NCBI GenBank assembly: GCA_022393335.1
Contig: JAJEKB010020956.1
Coordinates: 327,143-391,142 of the forward strand
Source of the DNA: Macrotrachela quadricornifera
Taxonomy: Eukaryota; Rotifera; Eurotatoria; Philodinida; Philodinidae
Length of the DNA: 64,000 nucleotides
Direction: 5' to 3'
Part shown: positions 1-11,189 of the stretch, in pieces
How the letters are laid out: each line of letters begins with the position of its first letter
Position numbering within the stretch: position 1 is the stretch's first letter
The notes under the pieces: model-generated
The model's input: the letters and a program-made list of their open reading frames with translations, nothing else
Told to the model about the DNA's origin: nothing
Databases searched by the model: none
Program-made: the position numbers and the translations under genes

Positions 1-1030
1 TTGTATACAAAATAGTGAATTAACACTAATTGTTTTTTATGGATGTAAGATCGATTAACTAATCCTATAGCTATAAGGTTATGTAAAAAGAGTTAAAAGT
101 AATTTACAACATACTCAACAGCTCAATAGTTGTATACTTACGCCATGAAAATGCAGGATAGTTGGCCACGGTCAAGGAAAACCTTTTCCGCGTCTCTCCT
201 CTTCGGCACGTAGAGTCCATCCTGCTTGAAGAGGAGGGACATTACTCAGAAAAACCGTATCCCCACATTGTTTGTGAGTGTTACTCGGAAAACCTGTACT
301 CATTTAAACAATATTTTTTTTTATGAATGTTTTCATTGATTATTTTGGTCACTTCCGATTATAATTGATTTAAAGTTATGTTAAAAATATCTATTTGAGT
401 CGATTTTCTCTCATGATGAATGAAAGAATCTTAATCAAATTTCTTCGGTCTGCATTGATTATACTCAATTTCTTCTGCGACCTTTCAATCGATTACGATC
501 AAGAGTAATCCAAATAATGATGGTATATAGGATTTTGGATCTGTTTTTGTTTATAATCGATTCTTATCGATAAAAAAATCAAGTAAAGGAGTATGATTTT
601 AATCAATTTTGATTTGATTATTCTTCTAGTCTTTTTTACATAGGATAAGAAACAATCTAGCATTTGCTTAAGTGCATTTTGGATTAGTCTGCCAGAAAAA
701 AATGTCCTCTACAGCATTAAGATAAAGAGACCAACGATAAAAAATAAGTGCTAAACTCCAGCAGAAAATAGTTGTTCAGTCTCTCTAATTTAATTGGGAC
801 TGAAGGAAGGTGACGAGGAAATAATGGTAAACATGAAAGTTATTATTGATGGCTTCTTTATAATGGTAATTAGATTTGATTGCTAATAAGTATTTTGACG
901 ACATATTATCTAGTATTTATCTAATTCATCAAACTTTGATATCATTCTTGAAAATCAATTCCACTTTATCTACTAGTATTTACTCGAAATATATTCAATT
1001 TATGAAAAAAACTTTGGTATGATAGAAAAA
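1..1030. other. non-coding, nothing recognised
   Basis: AT-rich sequence with no supported gene. Two short related phrases, 'ttactcagaaaaacc' near 243 and 'ttactcggaaaacc' near 282, and many 'atcgatt'-like words between 340 and 600 suggest degenerate repeats. No splice-linked reading frame was found. Confidence 0.5.
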
Positions 1031-1035
1031 ATACA

Positions 1036-1192
1036 CAGGCCAGGCGGCCTGCTATTTTCAAGCAGCCTGCCTGGCCTGTTGTAGAGTTCGGCCTGGCCTG
1101 CCTGTCACAGGCCAGGCCTAAAAATGATGGCCTGAGCCTGTGACTGACAGACAGGCAGGCCTGGGCAGGCTTAGTGGCCTGTTTTGTGCTCT
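1036..1192. repeat. GC-rich GGCCTG/CAGGCC cluster
   Basis: A 157-bp GC-rich island in AT-rich DNA, built from many GGCCTG, CAGGCC and GCCTGCCTG words in both orientations, so it can fold on itself. The same architecture (repeated AGGGCAGGGC) forms the subterminal regions of the hAT element at 30214-31746, so this may be one end of a related element. Only the composition and self-complementarity are seen directly; the hAT link is inference. The 88-residue minus-strand reading frame over it is a by-product of the repeat. Confidence 0.5.
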
Positions 1193-1444
1193 GATATGAA
1201 CATTGATTATATTGAAAGTGATATTTATCCAAGTAATTGATGATGCAAAAGTGCAGTTTCGTTTATAAATTTAATATAAAAAAATACTAGAAATGGTTTA
1301 ACTTGATATTTTCGATCAAATACAGAATAATATACAATATTCAGAATTCCAGTACATACATTTTTCATGTAATAATCAAAATTTGTTTTAATATGAGCCT
1401 GTACGTTTAAAGGAAAAGTATACATCTTAAAAATTCGTTAAACT

Positions 1445-1790
1445 TTAGTTCGTATAAATCGCATACAAACGCGCTTCACGTTACAATCGCGTCCAACTGC
1501 GTTCGAAAAGTGTATAGACTTGCACCTAGATGTGGTTTTATATGAGATCGCGTTCGGACGCATTTCAACGGACTTTACTAGACACGTTTGTTCGCAGTTT
1601 TAGTTAACATCGCATCCACACGCGTTCGAATATGGTGAATAAATGCGCATAGACGCGGTTTCATAATGTGACCGCGTGTAAACGCATTCCAACAGAAGTC
1701 ATCAATCGCGTCTAGATGCGGTTTCCAACAAAAACGCAGATGAACGCGTTTATTCTGCGTCTCGTGTTTACATGGGATTTCAGTTACTCA
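1445..1790. repeat. CGCGT-rich repeat ending in CCCATGTAA terminus
   Basis: A stretch dense in words such as 'acgcg', 'cgcgtt' and 'gcgtcta', ending near 1775 in 'gtttacatggg'. The same word content and the same end (CCCATGTAA, read inward) occur at 14116-14350 and 15735-16110, so this is a dispersed element. No coding potential. The class is unknown; a MITE-like DNA element is the best guess. Confidence 0.5.
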
Positions 1791-4017
1791 TATATTAGTT
1801 TCATTACAAACTGTGTAGAAATCAGGTAATGTTCAAATATAGTTTTAACTAAGAATGATTCGACAATGGAATGTTTTATGCGAAGGATTTTTTAATCAAA
1901 AAAAAAGAATGTTGAAACAGTCCCGTTCATTTCGGTTACAAGACACAAAAATGTCACTTTCATGCTAATAACTGATACAATCGTACCGAAACAAGGCATA
2001 ACCGTTTGATTAACAGAAGTATTAAATGTGTCGTTTATCTGCTTAGAAAAATGTAAAAAATTTGTTGAGTGATGAAATTAACATAAAAATGTTCATTGAT
2101 TGAAAATTTGAAAGTCATATTATTTTATTGTTTCAATAGACAGTATCGAAGAATAGGCGAATCCAAATTATTTTCTTCTGCAATATCACTTTATAAATGA
2201 GGATAAACTATACTATTAATAAATGGCAAAAAGATATCAAAATGTTACACACAATAGTTATTGTTAAATGAATTGTATGCGAACAAGGTTAAATAGAATA
2301 GCTACAAAAACTTCTATTATATTTATTAGATATCAATCGATAACAACGAATATATTTTTCTATCTTTACAATTAAAAAATATTTCAGAAAAAGCAGATAT
2401 TCTATATTACAAAATTTGATCTTTTTCAAATTAAATTTTGTAAACATATCAGTCTATGACTAACTCATTGTTTATTGGTTTTTAGCAAAACGTTATGTTC
2501 AAAAGAATCTGTAGAGAAACATCACACTATAATATAAACTAAATAATTGAAACACGTTTATAGAAAATTACATTAATCAGATTCAAACACATAGTACAAC
2601 AAATTCATCGTTTGATAATGATCGACAAATAATTCAAATAGTTCTACTGTAAACGTATTCTCTACTTGCATCAGATGTGATTACTTGAAGATGAATCCAT
2701 TGATTATTTCGATGTGATAGATCTGTACGATTAACAAGTGATATTTGATGTTGTCCTCTTTGTTGTAACGCGGACAACCATTATCATGGAAGAATTAATA
2801 TACGTAGATAGTTCACATCGAATATTCGGTGCAGTAAACGTATAAACGTAGAATTGTATACAGGGCTGTATAGATAAATGTGCAATATAAACTGCTTCAG
2901 CGGTTAAAAGCGTAAATATAGAGCATCATCTAGAAAACGGAAGTACCGTTGAGATGTTCAAAAATACTTGTCGAATCAACATTGCTGTCAGTTGTATGTC
3001 TCGATTATCTACCCTAATCTAAATTACAAGGCATGGACAAAATATATTTTCACTTATAATATTTTTCAAATCTAAATAATCATCTTTCAAAATAATCTGA
3101 AAATATTTGTATATAATCGAAACGCGACCATATTCGATCATTCAGTAAACATGCATATCTATAGAATTCAAACAATTTGTTATTGAAAAAAACACTCAGT
3201 TTCAGATTTTCTTTTCACAAATAAACTTAAGCTTGAATAGAAAATGAAACCAGATGATAAATAAAAAAAAAACTATATCATCATTTACTGATCTACACAA
3301 CGGATAGGATACATAGTAGTTAAATAAGACATGTGTTGTTTTCAACAAACACAATAATCTGGTTTTTTTTCGTATTCGCATATATAGCAGTTAATTTTAT
3401 CGAAAAAAATACTGCGACAGTATGTTTATTTAATTATCCGCTGAAATGAGGATTGGGGTGTTGCACAAAAAAAGTGTTTTGGATTATGAATACTAATACT
3501 ATTTAGAATAAACATTCGTGCGATGAAACATACTGTTTAATTGCTATGCAATTCCTGGTGTTAAAAAATGAAGAAGTCAGTATGATGAACAATTTTGGTC
3601 AGAAGATCGATATTTATTTAATGATTAAATCCATAAGTCTTCAACAAAAATGTTGAGATCCTTTTTTTTTAATTTATTTTAGAATCTTTTACATTTTTAA
3701 TATCATTATAATTTGTTCGTATTCTATTCTTTATCATCGACATGTGGTCTTTATTAAACAACATTGTTATGACATTCTTTTCTTCGATTGTTCTTCTATC
3801 GATTTATACAGTTAGGATATCGATTTTTGTGATTTTAATTTTGTAGTTTTTGTTTCATAGATTATTATTGCGCATAGTGACAAAGATGATGATTATCAGA
3901 TGGATGATGCAACCACTAACTCTGATATACATTTTGGTAGCGATATAATATTAGGTTAAAAACTGACTTACATATCCATTCCTTTAATTATAATTGAGAT
4001 AATGTTTTCAAAATTCA
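1791..4017. other. long non-coding interval
   Basis: About 2.2 kb of AT-rich sequence without a supported gene, RNA or recognisable element. It may hold the promoter or a 5' exon of the FG-GAP gene at 4018, but no convincing splice pair was found. Confidence 0.5.
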
Positions 4018-4977
4018 ATGAAAAATGATGATGAGATACTCGCTTTACATTGCTCTAGAGGTGAAGAAAAACTTTTGTATTTGATAGCTTGCAGCAGCAT
4101 GTTTTTTAAGCAAATTACTTACTCAATTGATGGCGCTAGTCCGTCTGCGGTAACAATAGCTGATATCAATAACGACAGTAAATCCGATATTATTGTTACA
4201 AATTATGATTCGGATGACGTTGAAATTCTTTTCAATGCAGACAACGGTACATTTTCGAATCCAACTACTTACTCAGTTGGCACTAATCCAGACTCAATAG
4301 CAGTAGTCGATATGAACGGCGATGGCCACCTAGATATTATTGTCGCAAATTATGATTCAAACGATGTTAGTGTTCTCCTCAATGCAGGTGATGGCACATT
4401 TTTTAGTCAAACAACTTACTTAGAAGGCGCTAGTCCAAAATCAGTAACAGTAACTGATGTCAATAGCGATAGCAGACCCGATATTATCGTCGCAAATTTT
4501 TACTCGGACGACGTGGATATTCTTCTCAATGTAGGCAATGGTACCTTTCTCAATCAAACTACTTACCCCGTTGGCTCCAATCCAATGTCATTAGCAGTAG
4601 TCGATGTGAACGGCGATAGCAAACCCGATATTATTGTTGCAAATCAGGGTGATGACAACGTCGCTGTTCTTTTTAACAATGGTAATGGCACATTTTTTAA
4701 TCAAATCACTTACTCAGTTGGTAGCAATCCAATGTCAGTAGCAGTAGTCGATGTGAACAGTGATAGCAAACCCGATATTATTGTTGCAAATCAGTATGGT
4801 GAGAACGTCAGTGTTATCCTCAACACCGATAATGGCACATTTTTTAATGAAACAACTTACTCAGTTAACGGTATGCCAGAGTCAGTAACAGTAGCCGATG
4901 TGAACAGCGATAGCAAACCCGATATTGTTGCCGCAAATTCTGATTCAGACGACGTCAGTGTACTCTTACATTGTTAA
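4018..4977 (+). CDS. FG-GAP/VCBS repeat protein, probably incomplete
   Basis: 319 residues made almost entirely of six tandem repeats of about 46-49 residues, from residue 36 to the end. Each carries the pattern TYSVG-x-NP-xS-VAVVDVNxDSKPDIIVAN followed by a xVSVLLN-xGNGTF close. The DxNxDxxxDI segments are the calcium-binding-like loops typical of FG-GAP/VCBS blades, which form beta-propellers in extracellular or surface adhesion proteins. Repeats 4 and 5 are the most alike, indicating recent internal duplication. No signal peptide is visible and the protein begins and ends abruptly: the last repeat stops at VSVLLHC, where Asn would be expected. A 5' exon may therefore be missing, or this is a fragment of a longer family member. 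Proteins of this type are numerous in bdelloid genomes. Ligand and function cannot be inferred. Confidence 0.75.
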   Translation: MKNDDEILALHCSRGEEKLLYLIACSSMFFKQITYSIDGASPSAVTIADINNDSKSDIIVTNYDSDDVEILFNADNGTFSNPTTYSVGTNPDSIAVVDMNGDGHLDIIVANYDSNDVSVLLNAGDGTFFSQTTYLEGASPKSVTVTDVNSDSRPDIIVANFYSDDVDILLNVGNGTFLNQTTYPVGSNPMSLAVVDVNGDSKPDIIVANQGDDNVAVLFNNGNGTFFNQITYSVGSNPMSVAVVDVNSDSKPDIIVANQYGENVSVILNTDNGTFFNETTYSVNGMPESVTVADVNSDSKPDIVAANSDSDDVSVLLHC

Positions 4978-5102
4978 AACTTATTCATGAACTCAACTCT
5001 CTTTATTCATTGGCATTTTCCCTACTATACTAACAACTTTTACAAAACGCTACACGATTCAGAACTACGTACTATGTTTATTCTATATTTCTGTTATCTT
5101 TA

Positions 5103-5168
5103 AACCCATTCGCGGCGGGGTTTTTTACCTCACCGTCTCATATATGGGACAGCCGCCGCGAACGGGTT
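5103..5168. mobile_element. 66-bp piggyBac-like hairpin remnant
   Basis: An inverted repeat, AACCCATTCGCGGCGG at 5103-5118 against CCGCCGCGAACGGGTT at 5153-5168, enclosing a 'catatatggga' core. TTAA lies at 5100-5103 on the left; the right flank reads TTAT, one change from TTAA. The CCC-N-TTCGCGGCGG end with a nearby CATATATG core resembles 'looper'-type piggyBac ends. It lies exactly where the DUF3638-like reading frame begins. Confidence 0.5.
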
Positions 5169-7525
5169 ATTCAATTATCTCTCATTGTTCGTGGTTTATT
5201 ATCATCGGGAGTTTTATTAGTTGCTTTTAAAAAACGATATCGAGTCAATTATGGAATAAATCCAAATTCGAGTTTTAATCGTTTAATGGCTGTACCATTT
5301 CGTGCAAAAGATGTTACAGCTGATAGAACTGAATTTGGTCATTCAGATATTGCACTTGTTTTAACACATCTCACTTATTATTATTCGGGTTTAAATAATA
5401 AACAATTACTTCAATGTTTCAATCGTTTAGACACACAAGAACCTGATCCAGCATTGATTTATGATCAATGGATTTCATATGATAATAAAGATGAAATTCT
5501 TGCAAGTATTCAACAATGGAAAGGTGTTAATTTAAAAGATTATAAACAACGAGTTGAACATCTTTTTCCTACATTTCAATACAATATGTTAGTTATTAAT
5601 TATTTTTTAAATTATTTTGTATTTTCCCGAGAAGCAAAACAATTTCCACATAAATTAGTTGCATCACCTTGGGATTTATCTTCATCAATACGATCACAAA
5701 TAATAACTGGTTTTAGTGGAACGAATGATACACAATTATTATTACCTGTTTCTATTCGTCAACTTGATTTACCTGAACTTCAAAAAACAGATGCAATTGT
5801 TGTTAACAATTTATTAAAACCTGAAAATGAATTTTATCAATCTTTATCAATCGATGTAACATCGGAAGATATTTTAAATCAAATTGTTAATTACAATGAA
5901 AGAATTAACGTTATTTTAGATATTGGAGCACTATTCATCGATAGAACTAATCGACAAATAGCTGTTAAATGGTTGAATCTATCAAATAAAAATAAAATTG
6001 ATTATGCAGTTTATTTTCATTTTGATTCGATATATGTATGTGATCGTCAATTAAAAGATTATCTATTTGTAACATCACCTGCACATGAAACGATTAGATC
6101 GTTGTATATTTTATTTAGATGAAATTCATACACGAGGAAATGATTTTAAATTTCCTATTGGATTTAAAGATGCTCTTACATTAGGAAATGGTTTAACTAA
6201 AGATCGATTTGTTCAAGCAGCAACGAGAATGAGAAAATTAGGAAATAGTCATTCATTAACATTTTGAAGTTCATATGAAGTTCATCAACAAATAATTCAA
6301 TTAAGATCTCTTAATAATCAACAAGAAACAATAAAATTGACCGATATTCTTCGATGGGTTTATGAAAATACTTCAGCAAGCAACTTGGGAAGGTTTACAT
6401 CATTGAGCTTCACAAAGTTTAACATTTCAAAGAAAAATTTCAGCTTTTCAAAACATTCAATGGAATGATCATCAACAAGTATTTACCGATACATTGATGA
6501 AACAATTGGGTAAACAATGTTTAATTGAACTAAAACATATGTATGGTGCTGCCAAAAGACTACAAACATTATTCGAAATTCATTCTGCTCGATATGAACA
6601 AACTAATCATCATTTATCAACAAATATTCAACAAGAAGTTTTAAAAAGATTAAAACATTTTGGAGGAATAAAACAACGTTTAGTACAATTGTTAGATGAA
6701 GAACCACGTCAAATTGAACGTCCTTCATCTGCTACTCCATGTCAACCTATATATTACATGAAGATATCAAAAGATTGTGTAATGCAGATGACATTATGTT
6801 GCAATTGGACCAATTGCCTGCAGTTTTTCGTCGATTACCATATGCATTCACCAGTACAAATCTTTTTAAAGACTGTCAACCCGATAATTGGCAAGAGAAT
6901 ATTTGGGTTTCAACCGAATTTCAACGTGTAATTAAAACCAAAGGAGAGCGATTAGATCCATTTCTACGTCCTCCACGATGGATTCTCATCTACCGCAATC
7001 AACATCTAATTTTTCTCACTGGTCTTGAAGCCAATTGGTTGATTGGTCGTTTAAAATCTCTTTACCGCGAACAACAATCTAACAACTCACCGATCACCAC
7101 AATACGTTTATTATTACCTCGTATCAAACGAGCTCAATCTATTTTTATAAACACTCACAATTATTCCTCCATCAATTGGACTTAACATACCACTCGAATG
7201 GTTAATTTAATTATTTATCTTTAATGGTAGTCTGTATTTTGAAGACATTAACGAGCAAACAGCATATAGCCAATGTTTAAGCATATGTCCTAAACCTCAA
7301 ACGATAAAAGAAGAAGAAGAAGAAGCCTTCAAAAAACATTGGATTGATGTTGATGGATTTGTCAGTAATCAAGAAAATCGTCAGTATTTACAAATTAATG
7401 AAGCTCGGTTCAAGTCCAATGCTTTGGCATTTGTCAAACAATTGATTGAAAATCGAAATCATTTCCATGCACCTATATCATCACACATTCAAAGTATTAT
7501 TCACAATTCACACAAACTCATTTAG
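5169..7525 (+). pseudogene. DUF3638/DUF3645-type giant protein, C-terminal part, broken
   Basis: The conceptual product matches the C-terminal third of very large eukaryotic proteins with DUF6606, DUF3638 and DUF3645 (function unknown, ATPase-like). Landmarks seen in order are VRGLLSSGVL, then AVPFRAKDVTADRTEFGH and DIALVLTHLTYYYSGL (5205-5400), FYLDEIHTRGNDFKFP (6106-6160), LTLGNGLTKDRFVQAATRMR (6178-6240), a FLRPPRWIL block near 6960, and FNGSLYFEDINEQ, DVDGFVSNQENR and FHAPISSHI to a TAG at 7523-7525. Lesions: frameshifts near 6085-6095, 6365-6375, 6740-6755 and 7160; TGA at 6265-6267 and 6404-6406, both where Trp is expected; TAA at 7208-7210. The N-terminal two thirds are absent. Upstream, the frame is lost at the hairpin ending at 5168. 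Confidence 0.75.
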
Positions 7526-8065
7526 CCAAATTAAGACACTTAATACATTATTTTTCTTAATTTAAATTAAATTTTTCTAATAGACAAGAAGAATTCATCA
7601 GACCATAAATTTAACTGATAATCTATTTCATGTTATCGATTACGGCTGATTTAATTGTGATGCAGTTGCGCACACAACAAATCACAATCTGTGTGCAGTC
7701 TGTGCACGATTGCTTTTATTGACTACAGCATGTTATTGACTAAAATCAAATAAATTAAATAAAATCTTTAAGAATTTCATTTGAATATTCTTGTTGATTA
7801 ACCGATTTAATTATTGTTATAATAAAATAATATTCATTTAATGATTGAATATAATGATAATTATATTTAATTAAATATCGTCATTCAATAAAATAAATTT
7901 AATAATATTTCTTTTGATAAACATTTAAATTGATTTTCATTTAATAATTTTATTGAAAATTCTTCTTTAGATTTTTTTGCATTATTTAACATTTTTATCC
8001 AAATAAATTATTTGTTGATGATTATCTATTTAATAAAAAAGATTGATGATATCCTCATGATTAGA
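7526..8065. other. intergenic, convergent gene remnants
   Basis: AT-rich spacer between the converging DUF3638-like and RdRP pseudogenes. It contains TTAATTTAAATT-like low-complexity sequence and no gene. Confidence 0.5.
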
Positions 8066-9735
8066 TTATGTTGTTCCTATTTGATCATTTGTTTGTTCAT
8101 CTTTTCTTGGTGATTTTAATTCAATTGGAATACGAATTTTTTCTCCAGTTTTTGGTGCATCAACAGCTTCAGAAAATAGTTCGCAGCTAATCATCGACAT
8201 TGTGTTGATTTAACTCAAAGAAGATTTATCCAATAATTATCAACAATTCCTGATTGATTATTTTTTTGTACGCATTTGAAAAATGAGAAATGATTTCTTT
8301 TTGTGTTATTGACTGATGATTGTTATATTTTATCTGTTTGAATAATAATCCATTGGTTTATTTATTTGTTTTGGTATTAAATATTTATCATCATCTAAAT
8401 CACTTTCAGTCTAAAAAGATATTTTTATCAAAAAAATGAAAAATTTCATTTGAATGTGATCGTTAATCATTGGTTGGAAAAACGATAATATCATATAAAA
8501 TGTTCTAATTGTTGATATGATGTTAATTTTAAAATTCTAATATCACCTAAATAATAACTTGATGATTTAGCAACAAAACATATATTTGAATCAATCATAA
8601 ATTGTCTTCTATTAAATGTTGGACGAAAATAAACTTCATCTGATTTCAATAAATCATCTAAAAAAAAGAATATAATTGATTTAGAAATGATATTAATCTA
8701 ACTAAAATGAATCACAAACTCCAAAAGCTAAACGTGATTTCGTAATTGGTATTTTTAATTTTTCTACATTTTCTAAAGTTTTCTTTTGAATAATTTATAA
8801 ATTTGATTTAATTAATTGAATATTATTTGATAATAAATGATAAAATAAATTTATTCGATTAAAATAAAATGAATATTTCATAGAAATATTCATATCATTT
8901 AACATTAAAATTATTTTATTAAAATATTCTTTTTTTTTTTTTTAAAAACTTTCATCTTGAATATTTAAATCAGATAATAACATTATTAATTGTTTAATAA
9001 TAAAACTAAGTTTTGGTGTTGAATATCTATCATTACAAACATATAAACATGTACTTATTGTACTTGTAAATTTTTTCATTGATCGACGAACTTGAATTAT
9101 TTTATCATTATTTATCATTAATACATCTTTATAACCTTGATAACGAATTTGAAATGCACATGAACAATTTGATTATTATTATTTAATTTTAATAATGGTT
9201 TTTTAAAATCAATTAAATATAGAATTATTTTTTTAGCTAAATTTCGACCAATAATTCCACATGTAAATTATTTTAAAAAAAATATTTATTGTGAAAAAAG
9301 GTTAATAATTTCTCCATCAGTAAAAGTATAACCATTTTGTTCAATACCATCAATTTGAATAATATAATCCGATTGTATATGAATTGTTGATGTACAACTT
9401 GAAAATAATAAACCAATTCGTGCTGCTCGTTTATTTATATTTTTAATTTTATCAAAATCTCCATTATGATTAATTATTTTTTGAATTTGTTCAATTAAAT
9501 CATTATATAAATAATATGAACGATCTCTTAATTGACTATTACTATAACCAATAAAATGATATATATGATTATTAATTAAAATTTCATTTAATAAAATATT
9601 TTCAATAAATTTATTATTTAAACAAGATGAATCAGATTTTTCTACTAAATGATTTTTATAATTTATTTTAATATTTTGTTTATCTAATATTTCAATATAA
9701 CACATATAAAATTGTTTTGAATCTGATGATATTGT
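8066..9735 (-). pseudogene. cellular RNA-dependent RNA polymerase (QDE-1/EGO-1 type), decayed
   Basis: Pieces of the RdRP domain (PF05183 family, the enzyme that makes secondary small RNAs in RNA silencing) follow one another in the right order on the minus strand. They are HFIGYSNSQLRDRSYYLY (around 9540), NKRAARIGLLFSSCTST (around 9400), FQIRYQGYKDVLMIN and VRRSMKKF (around 9150-9080), KIPITKSRLAFGVCDSF (around 8730), ESDLDDDKYLIP with KPMDYY (around 8350-8405), and SEAVDAPKTGEKIRIPIELKS (around 8110-8180). Frames change repeatedly and stops interrupt, so it cannot encode one protein. The catalytic loop, usually D-x-DGD, reads DLDDD: the glycine is replaced while three aspartates remain. 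The N-terminal part of the domain is missing, or replaced by the NTPase-like sequence upstream. Bdelloids carry many RdRP copies; this is a dead one. Confidence 0.75.
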
Positions 9736-10315
9736 TTTGGTTTACTTAAATGAAATGGTATTGATAATGGAATTAGAATTTCTGTTAGTAACCAATGAAA
9801 ATAACTATTTATATGTTTTTCAATAAACTGAACACGTTTTGATTCTCATATTATCATATTGTGCTTGTAAATCTTCTTATGATTGAATAATAAATATTAA
9901 ATCATTTCGAGATTGATCAATTAATAATTGAAATTGTTTCCTATTAAATATTGAATTAAGTTTTTATTCATTATTAAAATATTGATAAATATATGTTAAT
10001 GCATCAAAACCAGATCGATCTGATAAATAATTATTTTCTTTTTCTCTATCAAAACATAATATTTGTTCATCAATGATTTTTTCTTGTACATTTAATAATT
10101 TTTCCAAATTTTGTTTTTTTTTATAAAATCTTCTAAATGTTTACCTGTAATATTTAATCGATTTAATACAATCTGTGTTACTTCTTGAATTTTTTAAAAT
10201 TGTTTTGATTTTAATTTTTTATTTTGATGAAATTTTCGTGAACATTCTTCGACCAGTGTTGACTTTCCAACAGAAGACACTCTGGATATTATTATATGAA
10301 TAGGAGATATAAATT
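9735..10315 (-). pseudogene. AAA_28-like P-loop NTPase, decayed
   Basis: On the minus strand an exon-like block begins after an acceptor 'ttttaatag' at 10316. It encodes HIIISRVSSVGKSTLVEECS, a P-loop resembling GxSSVGKST with Gly changed to Arg at the first position. It continues with HLEDFIKKKQNLEKLLNVQE, then YLSDRSGFDALTYIYQYF, which matches the DRSG-x-D segment of AAA_28-type kinase-like NTPases, and FIEKHINSYFHWLLTEIL near 9800. Stops and at least two frame changes interrupt it. Its frame runs into the RdRP frame with about 30 bp where both are open, so a single indel there would join the two. Whether this was a separate gene or an N-terminal domain of the polymerase is undecided. Confidence 0.45.
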
Positions 10316-10319
10316 CTAT

Positions 10320-11176
10320 TAAAAATCAAAAAAACTTATTTATCTTAATAAAAATTTCAATATTATACATAAGAAAAAGTAATCAGTTTTTTTATTGAAT
10401 ATAATACACAAAAATAGGTTCGAATAATTATCTATAACATTTTTTTCCAATGGATTTAGCACGAAAACGTAGCTGCAAATAGAGAATGAATCTTTGAAAA
10501 ATCTAATTCTCTACTCTATTATAACTTATGTTTTTATTGCACTGTTCTCAATTTGAGGCTTATTATTTTAAATTTATGTGTTCCACTGTAACATGAGCTC
10601 AATGATTTTATTTCATTTCATTAAAATATTTGTTTAGTAACGACTTGGAGCTATGGCATAAGATAAGTTGACTTATCCTATAGGATAGCTCGATTTTTTG
10701 ACTGAAATATTTGTTTAGTTAATTGTCCGAATTATCCTATGAGACAAATTGACTTGTTCGACGAGATAACTCGACCTGTTTGATGATGACATGTGTTAAG
10801 CGAATCAAATCTCACTATCTCACTGACTTATTTTTTTCAGCAGGAAGATTCGATTTATCTTATGTGATAACTCGAACATTATTACTAATATGTTTTTAAA
10901 TATAAAATTACGTTCTATGCCATTGAAAATAGATAGAATATGGTATGTTCACAAAGAAATACATATTTTTTTTTGCTCTTAAAAGAATGCATGGAGATCA
11001 ACGTTCGACATGTGTCATTTGATTTTTCATTTATTTTTATTGAAAGATATACACAAGCTAGTGAGTACCGTTTTATACATAACTATATTTGACCGTTAGT
11101 ATTCATTTGTAACTAGTACTTTTCTCTTCATCGTAATGCATTAAATTTGTATAAATGAAGAAAATTTTCTCGATAT
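10320..11176. other. intergenic with degenerate repeated phrases
   Basis: No gene. Three related phrases recur about every 100 bp: 'ttatcctataggatagctcga' region near 10673, 'ttatcctatgagacaa' near 10734 and 'ttatcttatgtgataactcg' near 10857. They are probably the remains of a tandem repeat. Confidence 0.35.
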
Positions 11177-11182
11177 TTTATT
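11177..11182 (-). terminator. polyadenylation signal of F-box gene
   Basis: AATAAA on the minus strand, 8 bp past the stop codon of the F-box gene. A minimal 3' UTR of this kind is plausible in a compact rotifer gene. Confidence 0.4.
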
Positions 11183-11189
11183 TTAACAA

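Noticed and set aside
966..1232. 88-residue minus-strand reading frame
   Set aside because: It lies over the GGCCTG array and its composition is explained by the repeat.
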